Numbered from the stretch's first letter, positions 7,590 to 16,462 are shown. The stretch: DNA of 64,000 nucleotides from Octadecabacter ascidiaceicola (GCF_900185015.1 NZ_FXYD01000001.1:124001-188000), one strand, 5' to 3'. Program-made: numbers and translations. Notes: generated from the sequence alone by a model not told the origin.

Positions 7590-10277
7590 TCAAAGAAGCG
7601 CTTTGGCCTCGCGCGTCGTTACAACGCGGCGCGCGGCATGCGGGCGCAGATGTGGGCAACGCCACTCAGGGAACAGCGTTAAGATTTCGTCACGCGCAGC
7701 TCTATCGAGTGCATTTAGGGCTTCGGCGCCCGGGAAGAAACTTTCTGAAGGGATGCCTTCGGCCATGACGATCTCATGAGTGTTAAACGCGATGTGGATG
7801 TAGGTCACGTCACCGCCTTCAACACGGCGGATTGATCCGTCGTTGGTAAGGGCTTTGGCAGGGGCCAAAACCTCATCTGCGCCGCAGTGCATTTCAACGC
7901 GCCATCCATCGAGCATCATCCGGTGTTGCGGGGACACCAGCAGATCACGCGCGTTGTCCATCGCGCCTTTTCGGATCAGGATTGGCGCAAGATCGCCTTT
8001 TGCCGGAACAGTCGCTTGGCCAATCCATGCGATTGGTTGCAACCCGTTGTCCAGCGTCCAAACACGGTCGCCGATCTGAAGCGTTTCAATCGCGATTTTT
8101 CCGCGCTCGGAAATGATCATCGTGCCGATGGTGAAACAAGTGATGCTCTCGATTGAATGAAACTTAACGCTTTCGCCCGTGTCATCCCCATCATCGTCCA
8201 AATAGAAAACGGTGCCGTTCGCGGGGTTGCCGTCATATTCAACGCGGGTGTTCCCAGTTAGCTTCAGGGTATCAAAGCCTTTACCACCGTGAATTTCGCC
8301 GACGTCAGCACCGGCCTCGAGGTTGATGACGTCATCACCATAAACCAAGTTCACTGTATCGACGGATGTTCGTGCGCCGATGGTTACTTCGTCGTCACCG
8401 CCGCCCGTGCACAGCGTGCCGTCAATGCGTGCCTGATCTGACAGGGTGACTGTGTCGTTGTCTTCGCCGGTCCTGACATTGCCAGCCACATGCGCCATAT
8501 CCGAAAGCGCGACACTGTCTTCGCCCTCATTTGTGCAGATATCGCCAAGGATATCCGCTGTGCCGCTGAGCGAAACCGTATCATCGCCCGCGCCAGTGGA
8601 GAGCTTGCCAACAACTGTTCCGCTGGTCATGGCGAATGTATCGTTGCCGTCGCCCGTGTGAACATCACCCGTGATCATCGTGCCACCAGAAAGCGATACA
8701 ACGTCGTCGCCCCCTTGGGTGTAGATCGACCCGTTTACCGTCTTTGCGGCGAGGGTGATGATATCGGCCTGCCAAGTGGTTTCGATCGGGCCCGCATCTG
8801 TCAGGCTGCGATCTTCGGCAATGAAAACATCGTCTTGCACCATATCGACGTCGGTATTGCGTTCTATAATGGTTGCGAACGTGCTGGCCTGAACTTCGGC
8901 GATGATCACTTCACCTAAGGCAGGATCGAGGTCGCCAAAGGTTTCATCCGCTGCGCGGGTGCGGGCGAACTGGTCCGCAATGATTTGGGTAAAGAGGGGC
9001 CCCATTTGCGTGCCGGTGATGGCGTCCTCGGCCAAACCGCCAACCCAAAGATCAACTTGGAACACATCCGTGTAGACCGCGGCAAGGCGGTCCTGAACGT
9101 CTTCGTCACTGGTGATGATGGAAAAATCGGTTGGGTCCAGAGTGTCAGGGTCGACATCCCCAATCAGCTGCGCGCGCACATTGATGTAGCTGTCTAACCC
9201 GTGATCTAACCCGCGCGCCATATTGATCGCGGCGAGCGAGAAACCCGAAACACCAGCAGGTGTTTCGAGGAAAAAGTTGAGGTCATCGACGATTTCCGTG
9301 TCGAGCTCTTGCGCCGTTTCGCTAAGCTGGCCACGAATGATTGCCTCGATACCTCCATCTTCAACCGGAGAATGGTTGAAGTAGCTGTCCATCAACGCCA
9401 ATGAGCCTTCGTCGGTGCCGTCTTCAGCGACACGATCAATTGTGGACGAAACCAATGTGTGACCAAACCGGAACGCGGCCGTTGAGAATTCAACGGAAAC
9501 TTCGCCTGACACACCCGCATCAAATCCAGTGTCTTCGCCAACAGCATCGCCAACCAAATGAGGCAGCCACTCGTTATACGTAATCTGTTGAAGTTCGAAT
9601 TCGACGATGGATCGGGCGGCATCATAAAGCTGCTCATCATCCCAATCAGGGTGTTCTTGCGCAAGTTTTTCAGCCCAATGGTTGTGCTCGCGTGCAAACA
9701 TCGTGTGCAAAGACAACAGGTTAGGGTTTTCGTTGGCGCGTACGTCGCCAGCTAGGTAAACGGGGTCCTCGCTCGTGATGTCGCCCGCCATGAAGCTGTC
9801 TTCGTGGGCATCGGGCAGCATTTCACTAGCTGAGGTCGTGTCGTCCTGCATCCGCAGCTTGCCGCCCTCAAAGCTGCGCAGATCATCCATACGCGCTTCG
9901 GTGGAGCCATAAATCTGTGACCCGTCAATCTGCCATGTCACGACGTTTGTTGGTGCAATCGTTTCGCCATCGGCGATTTCATCGGCGACTGCCGAGCGTG
10001 CGATGTCATGGGGCATACCCACCAGATCAAGCACACCTTCGTCGTGGTCTTCGGGTGTGAGAACCAGATCGTGGTCTAGGAACTGGCCAAAGGTGGTAAA
10101 AAGCGTGGATAGGCCAGCGCTGTTGGGTGCGTCGCCGTCTTGGTCAAACACAACCATCGACACGTCCACTAGATCAGCGCCACCGCTGAACGTTTCCGAA
10201 ATGCCATCATCATAGCGCGCCTCGGTAAGACGTTCTTGTGCTTCGATATTCGCAAGAAAAGGACAGCTATTTGCCAT
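7590..10277 (-). CDS. Animal-type haem peroxidase with repeat region and C-terminal Hint domain
   Basis: An 895-residue probable extracellular protein with three parts. Residues 50-470 form an animal-haem-peroxidase (An_peroxidase) domain: distal His69 in GQFLDHD, the MFAREHNHW motif (Arg196, Glu197) and proximal His273 in FRFGHT. Residues 512-665 contain about six degenerate repeats of roughly 25 residues (pattern G-D/N-x-x-TG-x-G-D-D-x-V-x-L), reminiscent of secreted acidic beta-roll proteins. Residues 714-870 are a Hint domain (Hint_2 type) starting at Cys714 (CFTIGT), with SPQHRMML and an HEIVMAEGIP end. Hint domains can self-cleave, so the peroxidase may be released by autoproteolysis (inference). 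There is no N-terminal signal peptide; the acidic composition and repeats suggest type I secretion. Monocistronic, with a good promoter at 10307-10335. Confidence 0.9.
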   Translation of the reverse strand: MANSCPFLANIEAQERLTEARYDDGISETFSGGADLVDVSMVVFDQDGDAPNSAGLSTLFTTFGQFLDHDLVLTPEDHDEGVLDLVGMPHDIARSAVADEIADGETIAPTNVVTWQIDGSQIYGSTEARMDDLRSFEGGKLRMQDDTTSASEMLPDAHEDSFMAGDITSEDPVYLAGDVRANENPNLLSLHTMFAREHNHWAEKLAQEHPDWDDEQLYDAARSIVEFELQQITYNEWLPHLVGDAVGEDTGFDAGVSGEVSVEFSTAAFRFGHTLVSSTIDRVAEDGTDEGSLALMDSYFNHSPVEDGGIEAIIRGQLSETAQELDTEIVDDLNFFLETPAGVSGFSLAAINMARGLDHGLDSYINVRAQLIGDVDPDTLDPTDFSIITSDEDVQDRLAAVYTDVFQVDLWVGGLAEDAITGTQMGPLFTQIIADQFARTRAADETFGDLDPALGEVIIAEVQASTFATIIERNTDVDMVQDDVFIAEDRSLTDAGPIETTWQADIITLAAKTVNGSIYTQGGDDVVSLSGGTMITGDVHTGDGNDTFAMTSGTVVGKLSTGAGDDTVSLSGTADILGDICTNEGEDSVALSDMAHVAGNVRTGEDNDTVTLSDQARIDGTLCTGGGDDEVTIGARTSVDTVNLVYGDDVINLEAGADVGEIHGGKGFDTLKLTGNTRVEYDGNPANGTVFYLDDDGDDTGESVKFHSIESITCFTIGTMIISERGKIAIETLQIGDRVWTLDNGLQPIAWIGQATVPAKGDLAPILIRKGAMDNARDLLVSPQHRMMLDGWRVEMHCGADEVLAPAKALTNDGSIRRVEGGDVTYIHIAFNTHEIVMAEGIPSESFFPGAEALNALDRAARDEILTLFPEWRCPHLRPHAARRVVTTREAKALL

Positions 10278-10306
10278 CAGACCACCTTCAACTCGCCCCC
10301 GCGTGA

Positions 10307-10335
10307 TTATTAGGGAGTCGTTAAGGTTTTGACAA
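10307..10335 (-). promoter_or_regulatory. Sigma-70-type promoter of the peroxidase gene
   Basis: On the minus strand, TTGTCA (10335-10330) and TAATAA (10312-10307) are separated by exactly 17 bases. Both hexamers are close to the housekeeping consensus. The box ends 29 bases before the peroxidase start codon, with a GAAGGTGG ribosome-binding site in between, so the leader would be short. Confidence 0.6.
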
Positions 10336-10365
10336 ATTAATTGAGGAAATATGGTGTATTATGCA

Positions 10366-10396
10366 CAAAGCCCGAACAGTTATGTCCGGGCCTTTT
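10366..10396 (-). terminator. Probable terminator of the DUF882 peptidase gene
   Basis: On the minus strand GCCCG (10391-10387) pairs with CGGGC (10374-10370), extended outward by one G-T and two A-T pairs, and runs into a short TTT. It lies about 30 bases past the stop codon of the peptidase gene. The T-tract is short, so efficiency is uncertain. Confidence 0.5.
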
Positions 10397-10424
10397 GATT
10401 GTTTTCTGAATTGTGGCGTGGGGC

Positions 10425-10994
10425 TTAGCTGCCCCAGCTGCGAACAGCACCGCAATCAATGTGGACAAAGTTGGAACCGGAATAACGTCCAACACCACCA
10501 GCGTTACAGCTTGCAGCGGCACGGGCCATTTGGTTCACGGAACGGCCTTGCATGCGCAAGTCGGACGCCTTGCCTTGCAGGTGCAGTGAATTGCGCGCAA
10601 CACCGGACGAGTTTGCACGCAGCATCGCGTTGGTTTGTGGTGAACGGTAACCGGAAATCAGCGTGTAGGGCTGGTCATTATCCAGAAGGTTCTGAGTCGC
10701 GGCCACAATATCGATCGTACGGGTGTCGATCTGGTGTGTCTGGCCATTGCGCCAATCGCGGAAGAAGCGGTTCACTTCGGTCATCGCCTCGGCAATGTAG
10801 TTACCTTCGATCCAGTAGATCGTGTCGAGGCTTTCGCCAGTGCGGCCAGAATACATTTTCAAGCGGCGAATATCGCCACCACCGCGCAAAAATCCTGCTG
10901 CATTTGAATATGTTGGGGCGGCAACGACAGCGGTCGCTGCAAATGCTCTCAGCAATCCACGCCGAGAAATGCTCGAAGTTGTTTTCATAGTCAT
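10425..10994 (-). CDS. Tat-exported M15/DUF882 (YcbK-like) murein peptidase
   Basis: A 189-residue protein of the YcbK/DUF882 group related to M15 D,D- and L,D-carboxypeptidases. The N-terminus has a twin-arginine motif (SRRGLL, residues 10-15), a hydrophobic stretch and a likely cleavage site near SNAA (30-33), so export is by Tat. The zinc-site pattern is SGYRSPQTN, then His138 (SLHLQG), Asp145 (ASDL) and His178 (FVHIDCG). The probable role is trimming of peptidoglycan peptides in the periplasm. It is divergent from an L,D-transpeptidase gene, a pairing that supports a shared cell-wall role. The start could be the ATG at 10994 or the one six bases on. Confidence 0.88.
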   Translation of the reverse strand: MTMKTTSSISRRGLLRAFAATAVVAAPTYSNAAGFLRGGGDIRRLKMYSGRTGESLDTIYWIEGNYIAEAMTEVNRFFRDWRNGQTHQIDTRTIDIVAATQNLLDNDQPYTLISGYRSPQTNAMLRANSSGVARNSLHLQGKASDLRMQGRSVNQMARAAASCNAGGVGRYSGSNFVHIDCGAVRSWGS

Positions 10995-11023
10995 GTTAGC
11001 GCTGTCCCGTCGCTTACCTGTAA

Positions 11024-11041
11024 ACCCGTAATTTTACGGGT
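11024..11041. promoter_or_regulatory. Perfect palindrome in the 353-base divergent intergenic region
   Basis: ACCCGTAA-TT-TTACGGGT is an 8+8 base perfect inverted repeat, 30 bases ahead of the Tat-peptidase gene and 307 bases before the transpeptidase gene. It could be an operator for the divergent promoters or a hairpin in the peptidase leader. The rest of 10995-11347 holds a smaller CCCTT/AAGGG repeat at 11104-11114, AT-rich stretches and a GGGGGG-containing ribosome-binding site just ahead of 11348. I see no gene or RNA there. Confidence 0.4.
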
Positions 11042-11347
11042 GTTTCTGCATTCTTGTCCCCAGATGCCCGCACTCTATGCCACAAAATGATTCGTGGACC
11101 AAGCCCTTTAAGGGATGAGAATACGTATCAAGGGGGAAATAGGCGGTATTTTGCGCAGATTGTGTGCATTCTACGACTTGTTGCATTTGTGCAAGAACGG
11201 CCTGCGGCAGTGCAGCGACAGCAATAAACCAACTCGCGTCATAGCGGGATTGTGAATAGACTTAAAAGGCTCGCTGCCTGATTCACGGATCAAAGCTAAT
11301 AACCTACCCGCTTTAAAAGTGGGCCTGTATGTTCCTGGGGGGACCAA

Positions 11348-12955
11348 ATGACGACGTTTAACCAATTGTTATTGCGCAAGTTTGCGCTTTTGGCGTTTGT
11401 AATCGCCTTTGCTGTGCCAGCGCATGACGCTAGCGCGCAGACCACAGCATTCCGCCAGGCGGTCGCTGAAGGCGCATCGCAAGATGAAGTTTTGGCCGAA
11501 TTTTATCGCGGCCGCGAGTTTGAAGGCATCTGGACAGGGGCGACGGGACGGGACCGTGCCCGCCGCAATGCACTTTTGGCCGCTTTTGCCAGCGCAGGGG
11601 ACCACGGTCTTCCTGCTGTGCAATATGACCCGAACGCCTTGATGGCGCGCCTACAGGCCGCCAACACCCCAGCAGAGAAAGGCGCGATGGAAGTCGAGAT
11701 GTCGCGTTTGTTCTTGTCATACGCCCGCGACATTCAAACCGGTATCCTGACGCCAAGTCGTGTGGTTTCCGAAATTCGCCGCGAAGTTCCGCTGCGGTCG
11801 CGCCTTGGCTACATTCAAGGGTTCGTTGAGTCCTCACCCGCATCCTACCTCGCATCATTGCCGCCAAGCTCCCCAGAGTACGCGCGTCTTTTGCGTGAAA
11901 AGCTGAACCTTGAGCGCCTGTTGGCGAACGGTGGCTGGGGCGCGACTGTAACTGGTGGCGGCCTTGCACCGGGTGCATCTGGCGCAGGCGTTGTTGCGTT
12001 GCGCGATCGTCTGGTCGCGATGGGCTACATGGAACGCTCAGCCACGCAGACATATGACGCAACTATTCAGGCAGCAGTTCAGCGGTTCCAACAGGCCCAC
12101 GGCCTGACAGCAGACGGCGAAGCCGGAGCAGGGACGCTGCGTGAGCTGAACGTACCCGTCGCGTCCCGTTTGCAGCAAGTTATCGTTGCAATGGAGCGTG
12201 AACGTTGGATGAACCGCCCACGCGGTGAGCGCCATGTTTGGGTGAACCTTGTCGATTTTACAGCGGCAATCATGGATAATGACCGCGTAACATACCAAAC
12301 GCGTTCCGTTATTGGAGCCACTGCTAGCGACCGCCAAAGCCCTGAATTCTCAGATGTTATGGAATACATGGTCATCAACCCAAGCTGGTATGTGCCACGT
12401 TCCATCATCGTGAACGAATACCTGCCAGCGCTGCAACGTAACCGCAACGCGGTGAGCCACATTGAAATTACAGACAGCCGTGGTCGCGCGATCAACCGCA
12501 GCAATGTGAACTTCAGCCAGTTCAACGCCAGCACATTCCCGTACTCCATGCGCCAGCCTCCGAGCCGTGGTAATGCGTTGGGTCTGGTGAAGTTCATCTT
12601 CCCGAACCAGTACAACATCTACCTGCATGACACGCCGGCGAAGTCCTTGTTTGGCCGCGAAGTACGTGCGTTTTCACATGGTTGCATTCGCCTGAATGAC
12701 CCGTTTGACTTCGCCTATGCATTGTTGGCCGTTCAAGAAGCAGATCCTGAAGGGTATTTCCAGTCGCAGCTGCGCACAGGCCGTGAAGCACGCGTGAACC
12801 TTGATAATCCGGTTCCGGTGCATCTGGTTTACCGCACAGCGTTCACCCACACGACAGGCCAACTGAACTTCCGCGGCGATGTCTATAACCGTGACAGCCG
12901 CATCTGGAATGCATTGGCAAACGAAGGGGTGGCTGTCCGCGCGATTGGCGGGTAA
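11348..12955 (+). CDS. Periplasmic L,D-transpeptidase, YcbB (LdtD) type
   Basis: A 535-residue exported enzyme that forms 3-3 crosslinks in peptidoglycan. A signal peptide covers residues 1-30, with cleavage likely after ASA. A substrate-like scaffold domain follows, then a peptidoglycan-binding domain at about 215-275 (LRDRLVAMGY...IQAAVQRFQQAHGL region). The YkuD catalytic domain spans about 295-480, with the active site FSHGCIRLND containing His444 and Cys446. Length and domain order match YcbB-type enzymes rather than short Ldts. The start is chosen for the signal peptide and the purine-rich GGGGGG upstream. It is divergent from the Tat-exported murein peptidase. Confidence 0.92.
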   Translation: MTTFNQLLLRKFALLAFVIAFAVPAHDASAQTTAFRQAVAEGASQDEVLAEFYRGREFEGIWTGATGRDRARRNALLAAFASAGDHGLPAVQYDPNALMARLQAANTPAEKGAMEVEMSRLFLSYARDIQTGILTPSRVVSEIRREVPLRSRLGYIQGFVESSPASYLASLPPSSPEYARLLREKLNLERLLANGGWGATVTGGGLAPGASGAGVVALRDRLVAMGYMERSATQTYDATIQAAVQRFQQAHGLTADGEAGAGTLRELNVPVASRLQQVIVAMERERWMNRPRGERHVWVNLVDFTAAIMDNDRVTYQTRSVIGATASDRQSPEFSDVMEYMVINPSWYVPRSIIVNEYLPALQRNRNAVSHIEITDSRGRAINRSNVNFSQFNASTFPYSMRQPPSRGNALGLVKFIFPNQYNIYLHDTPAKSLFGREVRAFSHGCIRLNDPFDFAYALLAVQEADPEGYFQSQLRTGREARVNLDNPVPVHLVYRTAFTHTTGQLNFRGDVYNRDSRIWNALANEGVAVRAIGG

Positions 12956-12980
12956 ATCTGGTCCCGAATAGGGGACGTAA

Positions 12981-14024
12981 ATGCCACAGACTTTGAAAGA
13001 ACTTGCTGCGTCGCTTGGGGCCGAAACCCTTGGCGACGCATCTATTTCGGTAGACCGTTTGGCGGAACCGCTAGAGGCCCGCGAAGGGGACCTTGCACTC
13101 GCAGTGGCCCCGAAATTTGCCGCGCACCTAAAAGCGTCAGGAGCCCGCGCCGCCGTGGTTTGGCCGGGGGCGAACCTGACCGAGCTTGGGCTTGATGGGG
13201 CAATCGTGGCACCACGGGGGCGCTTGGCGATGGCGGGGCTAACCCAACAGATGGATCGTGATTTGGCCTTTGGAGGGCAGGCGGGTATCCACCCTAGCGC
13301 CGTGATTGATCCATCTGCCAAGATTGGCGCGGGCGCTATTATCGGCCCGTTTGTTGTGATTGCAGCAGAGGTTCACATCGGTGCCAACGCGCGGATCGGT
13401 TCCCATGTTAGTATCAGCCGCGACGTCGAGATCGGCGCGGATGCTGTGCTGCATTCCGGTGTCCGGATCGGGCCCAATGTAGTTATCGGGCATAGATGCA
13501 TTGTACAGATGGGCGCGGCGATTGGCGGGGATGGGTTTTCATTCACGACCGAAACCCCATCAAACGTAGAACGTGCTGTACGCGCACGTGGCGAACCGCT
13601 CGATCCAATGGATGGTACATGGCACCGCATTCATTCACTGGGTGGCGTTGTGATCGGGGACAACGTCGAGGTTGGCGCCAACTCCACCATTGATGCAGGC
13701 ACCATACGCGCGACCCGTGTTTCGGATGGCTGCAAGATCGATAACCTCGTTCAGGTCGGGCACAACGTGGTTCTAGGCGCAGATTGCCTGCTGTGTGCGC
13801 AAGCCGCGGTGGCGGGTTCTGCCGTTCTTGGGGATCGCGTAATTCTTGGTGGTAAATCCGGCGTTGCGGACAATCTGACAATCGGGCGTGACGTTGTGGT
13901 TGGGGGCGGTGCAATCGTTCTGGGCAATGTCGCGGACGGCGTATTTGTCTCTGGCCATCCCGCACAGCCAACCCATGAACACCGCGCAGGGCAAAAGGCC
14001 CTGAAACGCCTGACACAGCAATAA
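12981..14024 (+). CDS. lpxD: UDP-3-O-acylglucosamine N-acyltransferase LpxD
   Basis: Third enzyme of lipid A synthesis: transfers a 3-hydroxyacyl chain from ACP to the 2-amino group of UDP-3-O-acyl-glucosamine. It has 347 residues, usual length. An N-terminal uridine-binding domain (1-95) is followed by the left-handed beta-helix built from hexapeptide repeats (about 100-330). His261 in VQVGHNVV corresponds to the catalytic His of E. coli LpxD. A basic alpha-helical tail (EHRAGQKALKRL) closes the protein. It lies outside the bamA-fabZ-lpxA cluster at 40-47 kb, where lpxD is often found, and is instead joined to an ACP gene and a ketoacyl synthase gene. Confidence 0.93.
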   Translation: MPQTLKELAASLGAETLGDASISVDRLAEPLEAREGDLALAVAPKFAAHLKASGARAAVVWPGANLTELGLDGAIVAPRGRLAMAGLTQQMDRDLAFGGQAGIHPSAVIDPSAKIGAGAIIGPFVVIAAEVHIGANARIGSHVSISRDVEIGADAVLHSGVRIGPNVVIGHRCIVQMGAAIGGDGFSFTTETPSNVERAVRARGEPLDPMDGTWHRIHSLGGVVIGDNVEVGANSTIDAGTIRATRVSDGCKIDNLVQVGHNVVLGADCLLCAQAAVAGSAVLGDRVILGGKSGVADNLTIGRDVVVGGGAIVLGNVADGVFVSGHPAQPTHEHRAGQKALKRLTQQ

Positions 14025-14090
14025 AGGTTCCATATCCGCGCCCTTCGCTTTAAATCAAAGACAGGATGAGGACACGACGGATATTTTCAC

Positions 14091-14348
14091 ATGAGCATCG
14101 CACCGCAAGTTATTGAAATAATTGCCCAGCAAGCCTTGCTTGAGCCAAGCGACGTGACCGAGGCGTCAACGCTAGAGGACCTCGGTATTGACAGCCTTGG
14201 CTTGGTTGAGAGCATTTTTGCGATTGAAGAGGCCTTTGATATTTCCGTCCCGTTTAATGCCAATGACCCAACCGAGGGGGATTTTGATATCTCCACAGTC
14301 GGTTCGATCATCAAAGCCGTGGATGCATTGGTGAAGGGCCAAGCGTGA
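14091..14348 (+). CDS. Acyl carrier protein paralogue
   Basis: An 85-residue acidic protein with the carrier signature LGIDSLGLVES; Ser35 is the phosphopantetheine attachment site. The sequence differs clearly from housekeeping AcpP and has an insertion after helix II (FNANDPTEGD). It sits between lpxD and a ketoacyl synthase gene, with which it overlaps by four bases (GTGA), so it probably carries the acyl chain handled by these two enzymes. The 66-base leader contains ATATCCG (14032-14038) and CGGATAT (14078-14084), which could close a stem. It is not AcpXL-like in length or sequence. Confidence 0.9.
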   Translation: MSIAPQVIEIIAQQALLEPSDVTEASTLEDLGIDSLGLVESIFAIEEAFDISVPFNANDPTEGDFDISTVGSIIKAVDALVKGQA

Positions 14349-15553
14349 GGCGCGTTGTCATCACCGGATCCGGCACCATCAACCCTTTGGGCAATGATGT
14401 GCCAACCACGCTGGCGGCCATGCGCGAAGGACGCTGTGGTATCGGCTCGCTTGATATTCGTGATGTCGACCGTCTGGCCGTAAAAATCGGCGGGCAGGTG
14501 CGTGACTACGACGAACAGACGCATTTCAACCGCCAACAAATCAGCCTTTATGACCGGTTCACCCAATTTACGTTATTGGCGGCGAAACAGGCGATTGATG
14601 AGGCTGGGATTTCGTTTTCGGGTGAACTCGCAGATCGCTCCGGCGTGGTTCTTGGCACGTCCGGCGGCGGGTTGAACACGCAGGACGAAAACTACCGCGC
14701 TGTCTATGAAGAAGGCAAAAATCGCGTGCATCCGTTCATTGTGCCCAAGTTGATGAACAACGCCGCCGCCAGCCACGTGTCCATGCAATACAACCTGCGC
14801 GGCCCGTCCTTTACGGTGGCCACCGCCTGCGCGTCTAGCAATCACGCCATGGGCCAAGCCTTTATGATGATCCGCTCTGGCATGGCAGATGTAATGGTCA
14901 CTGGCGGGTCTGAATCCATGCTGTGCTTTGGCGGGGTCAAAGCATGGGAAGGCCTGCGTGTGATGTCGAAAGACGCCTGCCGCCCGTTTTCTGCGACGCG
15001 CAACGGCATGGTACAGGGCGAGGGCGCGGGGGTATTCGTCTTTGAAGAGTATGATCATGCGGTCAAACGTGGCGCCACGATCCTTGCCGAAGTTGCGGGC
15101 TTCGCGATGTCATCGGATGCCTCCGATATTGTCACACCGTCCAAACAGGGCGCCGCGCGCGCCATCGCGGGCGCGTTGAAAGACGCAAAACTGAACCGCG
15201 AAGACGTAGGCTATATCAACGCCCATGGAACCGGTACGGCCGCCAATGACAAAACCGAATGCGCGGCCGTTGCAGATGTTTTTGGTGCCCATGCCGACAA
15301 GCTGATGATGTCCAGCACCAAGTCAATGCACGGCCACCTGATTGGCGGTACCGGCGCGGTTGAGCTTTTGGCCTGTATTATGGCAGTGCGTGACGGCATC
15401 ATCGCACCGACAATCGGCTATGAAGAAGCGGACCCTGAATGCGCGCTCGACGTTGTTCCAAACGAGGCGCGTGAGGCGAAGGTCAGCGCTGTGCTCTCTA
15501 ACGCTTTTGCCTTTGGCGGCCTAAACGCCGTCATCGCGCTAAAGTCTGGCTAA
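14345..15553 (+). CDS. Beta-ketoacyl-ACP synthase, FabF/KAS II family
   Basis: Condensing enzyme of the thiolase fold (402 residues) with the Cys162-His294-His331 triad, in TACASSN, NAHGTGT and GHLIGGTGA. This is the FabF-type rather than the FabH-type triad. The GTG start overlaps the ACP stop, so both are translated together. It is likely to elongate or condense acyl chains on the adjacent dedicated carrier; whether this is for hydroxyacyl chains of lipid A (suggested by lpxD upstream) or another lipid is inference. A housekeeping fabF is expected elsewhere in the genome. A strong hairpin terminator follows. Confidence 0.9.
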   Translation: MRRVVITGSGTINPLGNDVPTTLAAMREGRCGIGSLDIRDVDRLAVKIGGQVRDYDEQTHFNRQQISLYDRFTQFTLLAAKQAIDEAGISFSGELADRSGVVLGTSGGGLNTQDENYRAVYEEGKNRVHPFIVPKLMNNAAASHVSMQYNLRGPSFTVATACASSNHAMGQAFMMIRSGMADVMVTGGSESMLCFGGVKAWEGLRVMSKDACRPFSATRNGMVQGEGAGVFVFEEYDHAVKRGATILAEVAGFAMSSDASDIVTPSKQGAARAIAGALKDAKLNREDVGYINAHGTGTAANDKTECAAVADVFGAHADKLMMSSTKSMHGHLIGGTGAVELLACIMAVRDGIIAPTIGYEEADPECALDVVPNEAREAKVSAVLSNAFAFGGLNAVIALKSG

Positions 15554-15557
15554 ACGA

Positions 15558-15597
15558 AAAGCGCCGCACCTAAGACAGGCGCGGCGCTTTATTTCTT
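15558..15597. terminator. Bidirectional terminator between KAS gene and ialB-like gene
   Basis: AAAGCGCCGC (15558-15567) pairs with GCGGCGCTTT (15581-15590), followed by ATTTCTTT on the plus strand. Read from the minus strand the stem is followed by TTTTCG. It lies between convergent genes and can serve both. Confidence 0.8.
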
Positions 15598-15614
15598 TGG
15601 CTCTTAAATACTCA
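15592..15614 (+). repeat. Dispersed intergenic motif, copy 1
   Basis: A 23-base sequence containing GGCTCTTAAATACTCA that recurs at 47481-47503 with two differences (T/C both times). Both copies lie directly after the 3' end of a plus-strand gene that converges on a minus-strand gene. Confidence 0.55.
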
Positions 15615-15627
15615 GTAGCGAAACTGT

Positions 15628-16314
15628 TTACTCCGAAGCTGCGTTGTAGGCTGCAGTGAAGCCAGCCAATGACATGGTAACGGTCACTTCCTGATCTGGT
15701 GCGGCAGCCGGAACCATACGCAAAGTCGCCGCAGCACCGCGGCGGAACAATGCAACGTCCTGTTCTGTTAGGCCAAGACGGGTGACGCAGCCGCCAACAT
15801 TACAGAAATTGAATGGGAAACGGCGTGCTTGGCCTCCGTCAACTCGCATCGTCAATTGCTCCGTCAGCAGTGTCTCAAGTGGTGCAACAATCGTCGCGCC
15901 TGCGGCGGCTTGGCCTCCGTTTGGCAAAACGACGATGGCGATTTCAGCAACAGAGTTACCATCAGCATCGTTCAAAAGCTGGTACATCTGGCACGGGTCT
16001 TTGCCTTCTTCAACTTTCAGGCAACGTAACGCCCAATCACCGTGGACTTCGGCGAGGTATTGTTGGCCCGGCTGAGGTTCCTGTGGCTCAGAAGCGGTGG
16101 GGTCACCATTTTCGTCGACTTCCTCGCCCATGTTGAAAACGCTTTCAGGCTGCTCTTCTGTCGTTGACGAAGGCGCTTCGGTTGCTGCTTCCGCAGGTGC
16201 TGTCTCAGCAGGGGCTTCTTCGGTTGTTTCTTGTGCGAACGATGGTGCGCCAAGTGTGCAGGCCAGTGCCGCCACGGTAAGTGTTTTAGAAATGCTAGAA
16301 GTGAAAAAGGTCAT
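15628..16314 (-). CDS. Invasion-associated locus B (IalB) family exported protein
   Basis: From the ATG at 16314 the protein has 228 residues: a signal peptide (MTFFTSSISKTLTVAALACTLG in outline, cleavage after SFA), an Ala/Glu/Pro/Thr-rich linker (about 30-80), and a C-terminal IalB domain (about 85-220). The domain has its conserved cysteines in GDWALRCL, DPCQMY and FCNVGGCV. An in-frame start 42 bases earlier would put polar residues before the signal, so the internal ATG is preferred. IalB proteins are periplasmic or surface proteins named from Bartonella; their biochemical function is not established. The upstream region contains a probable promoter and an attenuator-like hairpin. Confidence 0.85.
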   Translation of the reverse strand: MTFFTSSISKTLTVAALACTLGAPSFAQETTEEAPAETAPAEAATEAPSSTTEEQPESVFNMGEEVDENGDPTASEPQEPQPGQQYLAEVHGDWALRCLKVEEGKDPCQMYQLLNDADGNSVAEIAIVVLPNGGQAAAGATIVAPLETLLTEQLTMRVDGGQARRFPFNFCNVGGCVTRLGLTEQDVALFRRGAAATLRMVPAAAPDQEVTVTMSLAGFTAAYNAASE

Positions 16315-16462
16315 AGGTTCGTCCAATATGGTCTGTCGTTGCGCGAGGCTTAGCATGGGACGCTGGGCGTGTCAGGGCAAAAACGGGTTTCGGCAGGGCT
16401 TTGCCGATACAGCCGACGGCCAAAATCGTTGGGCAGATAAATGGGTGAAAAAGCGGACCCAA

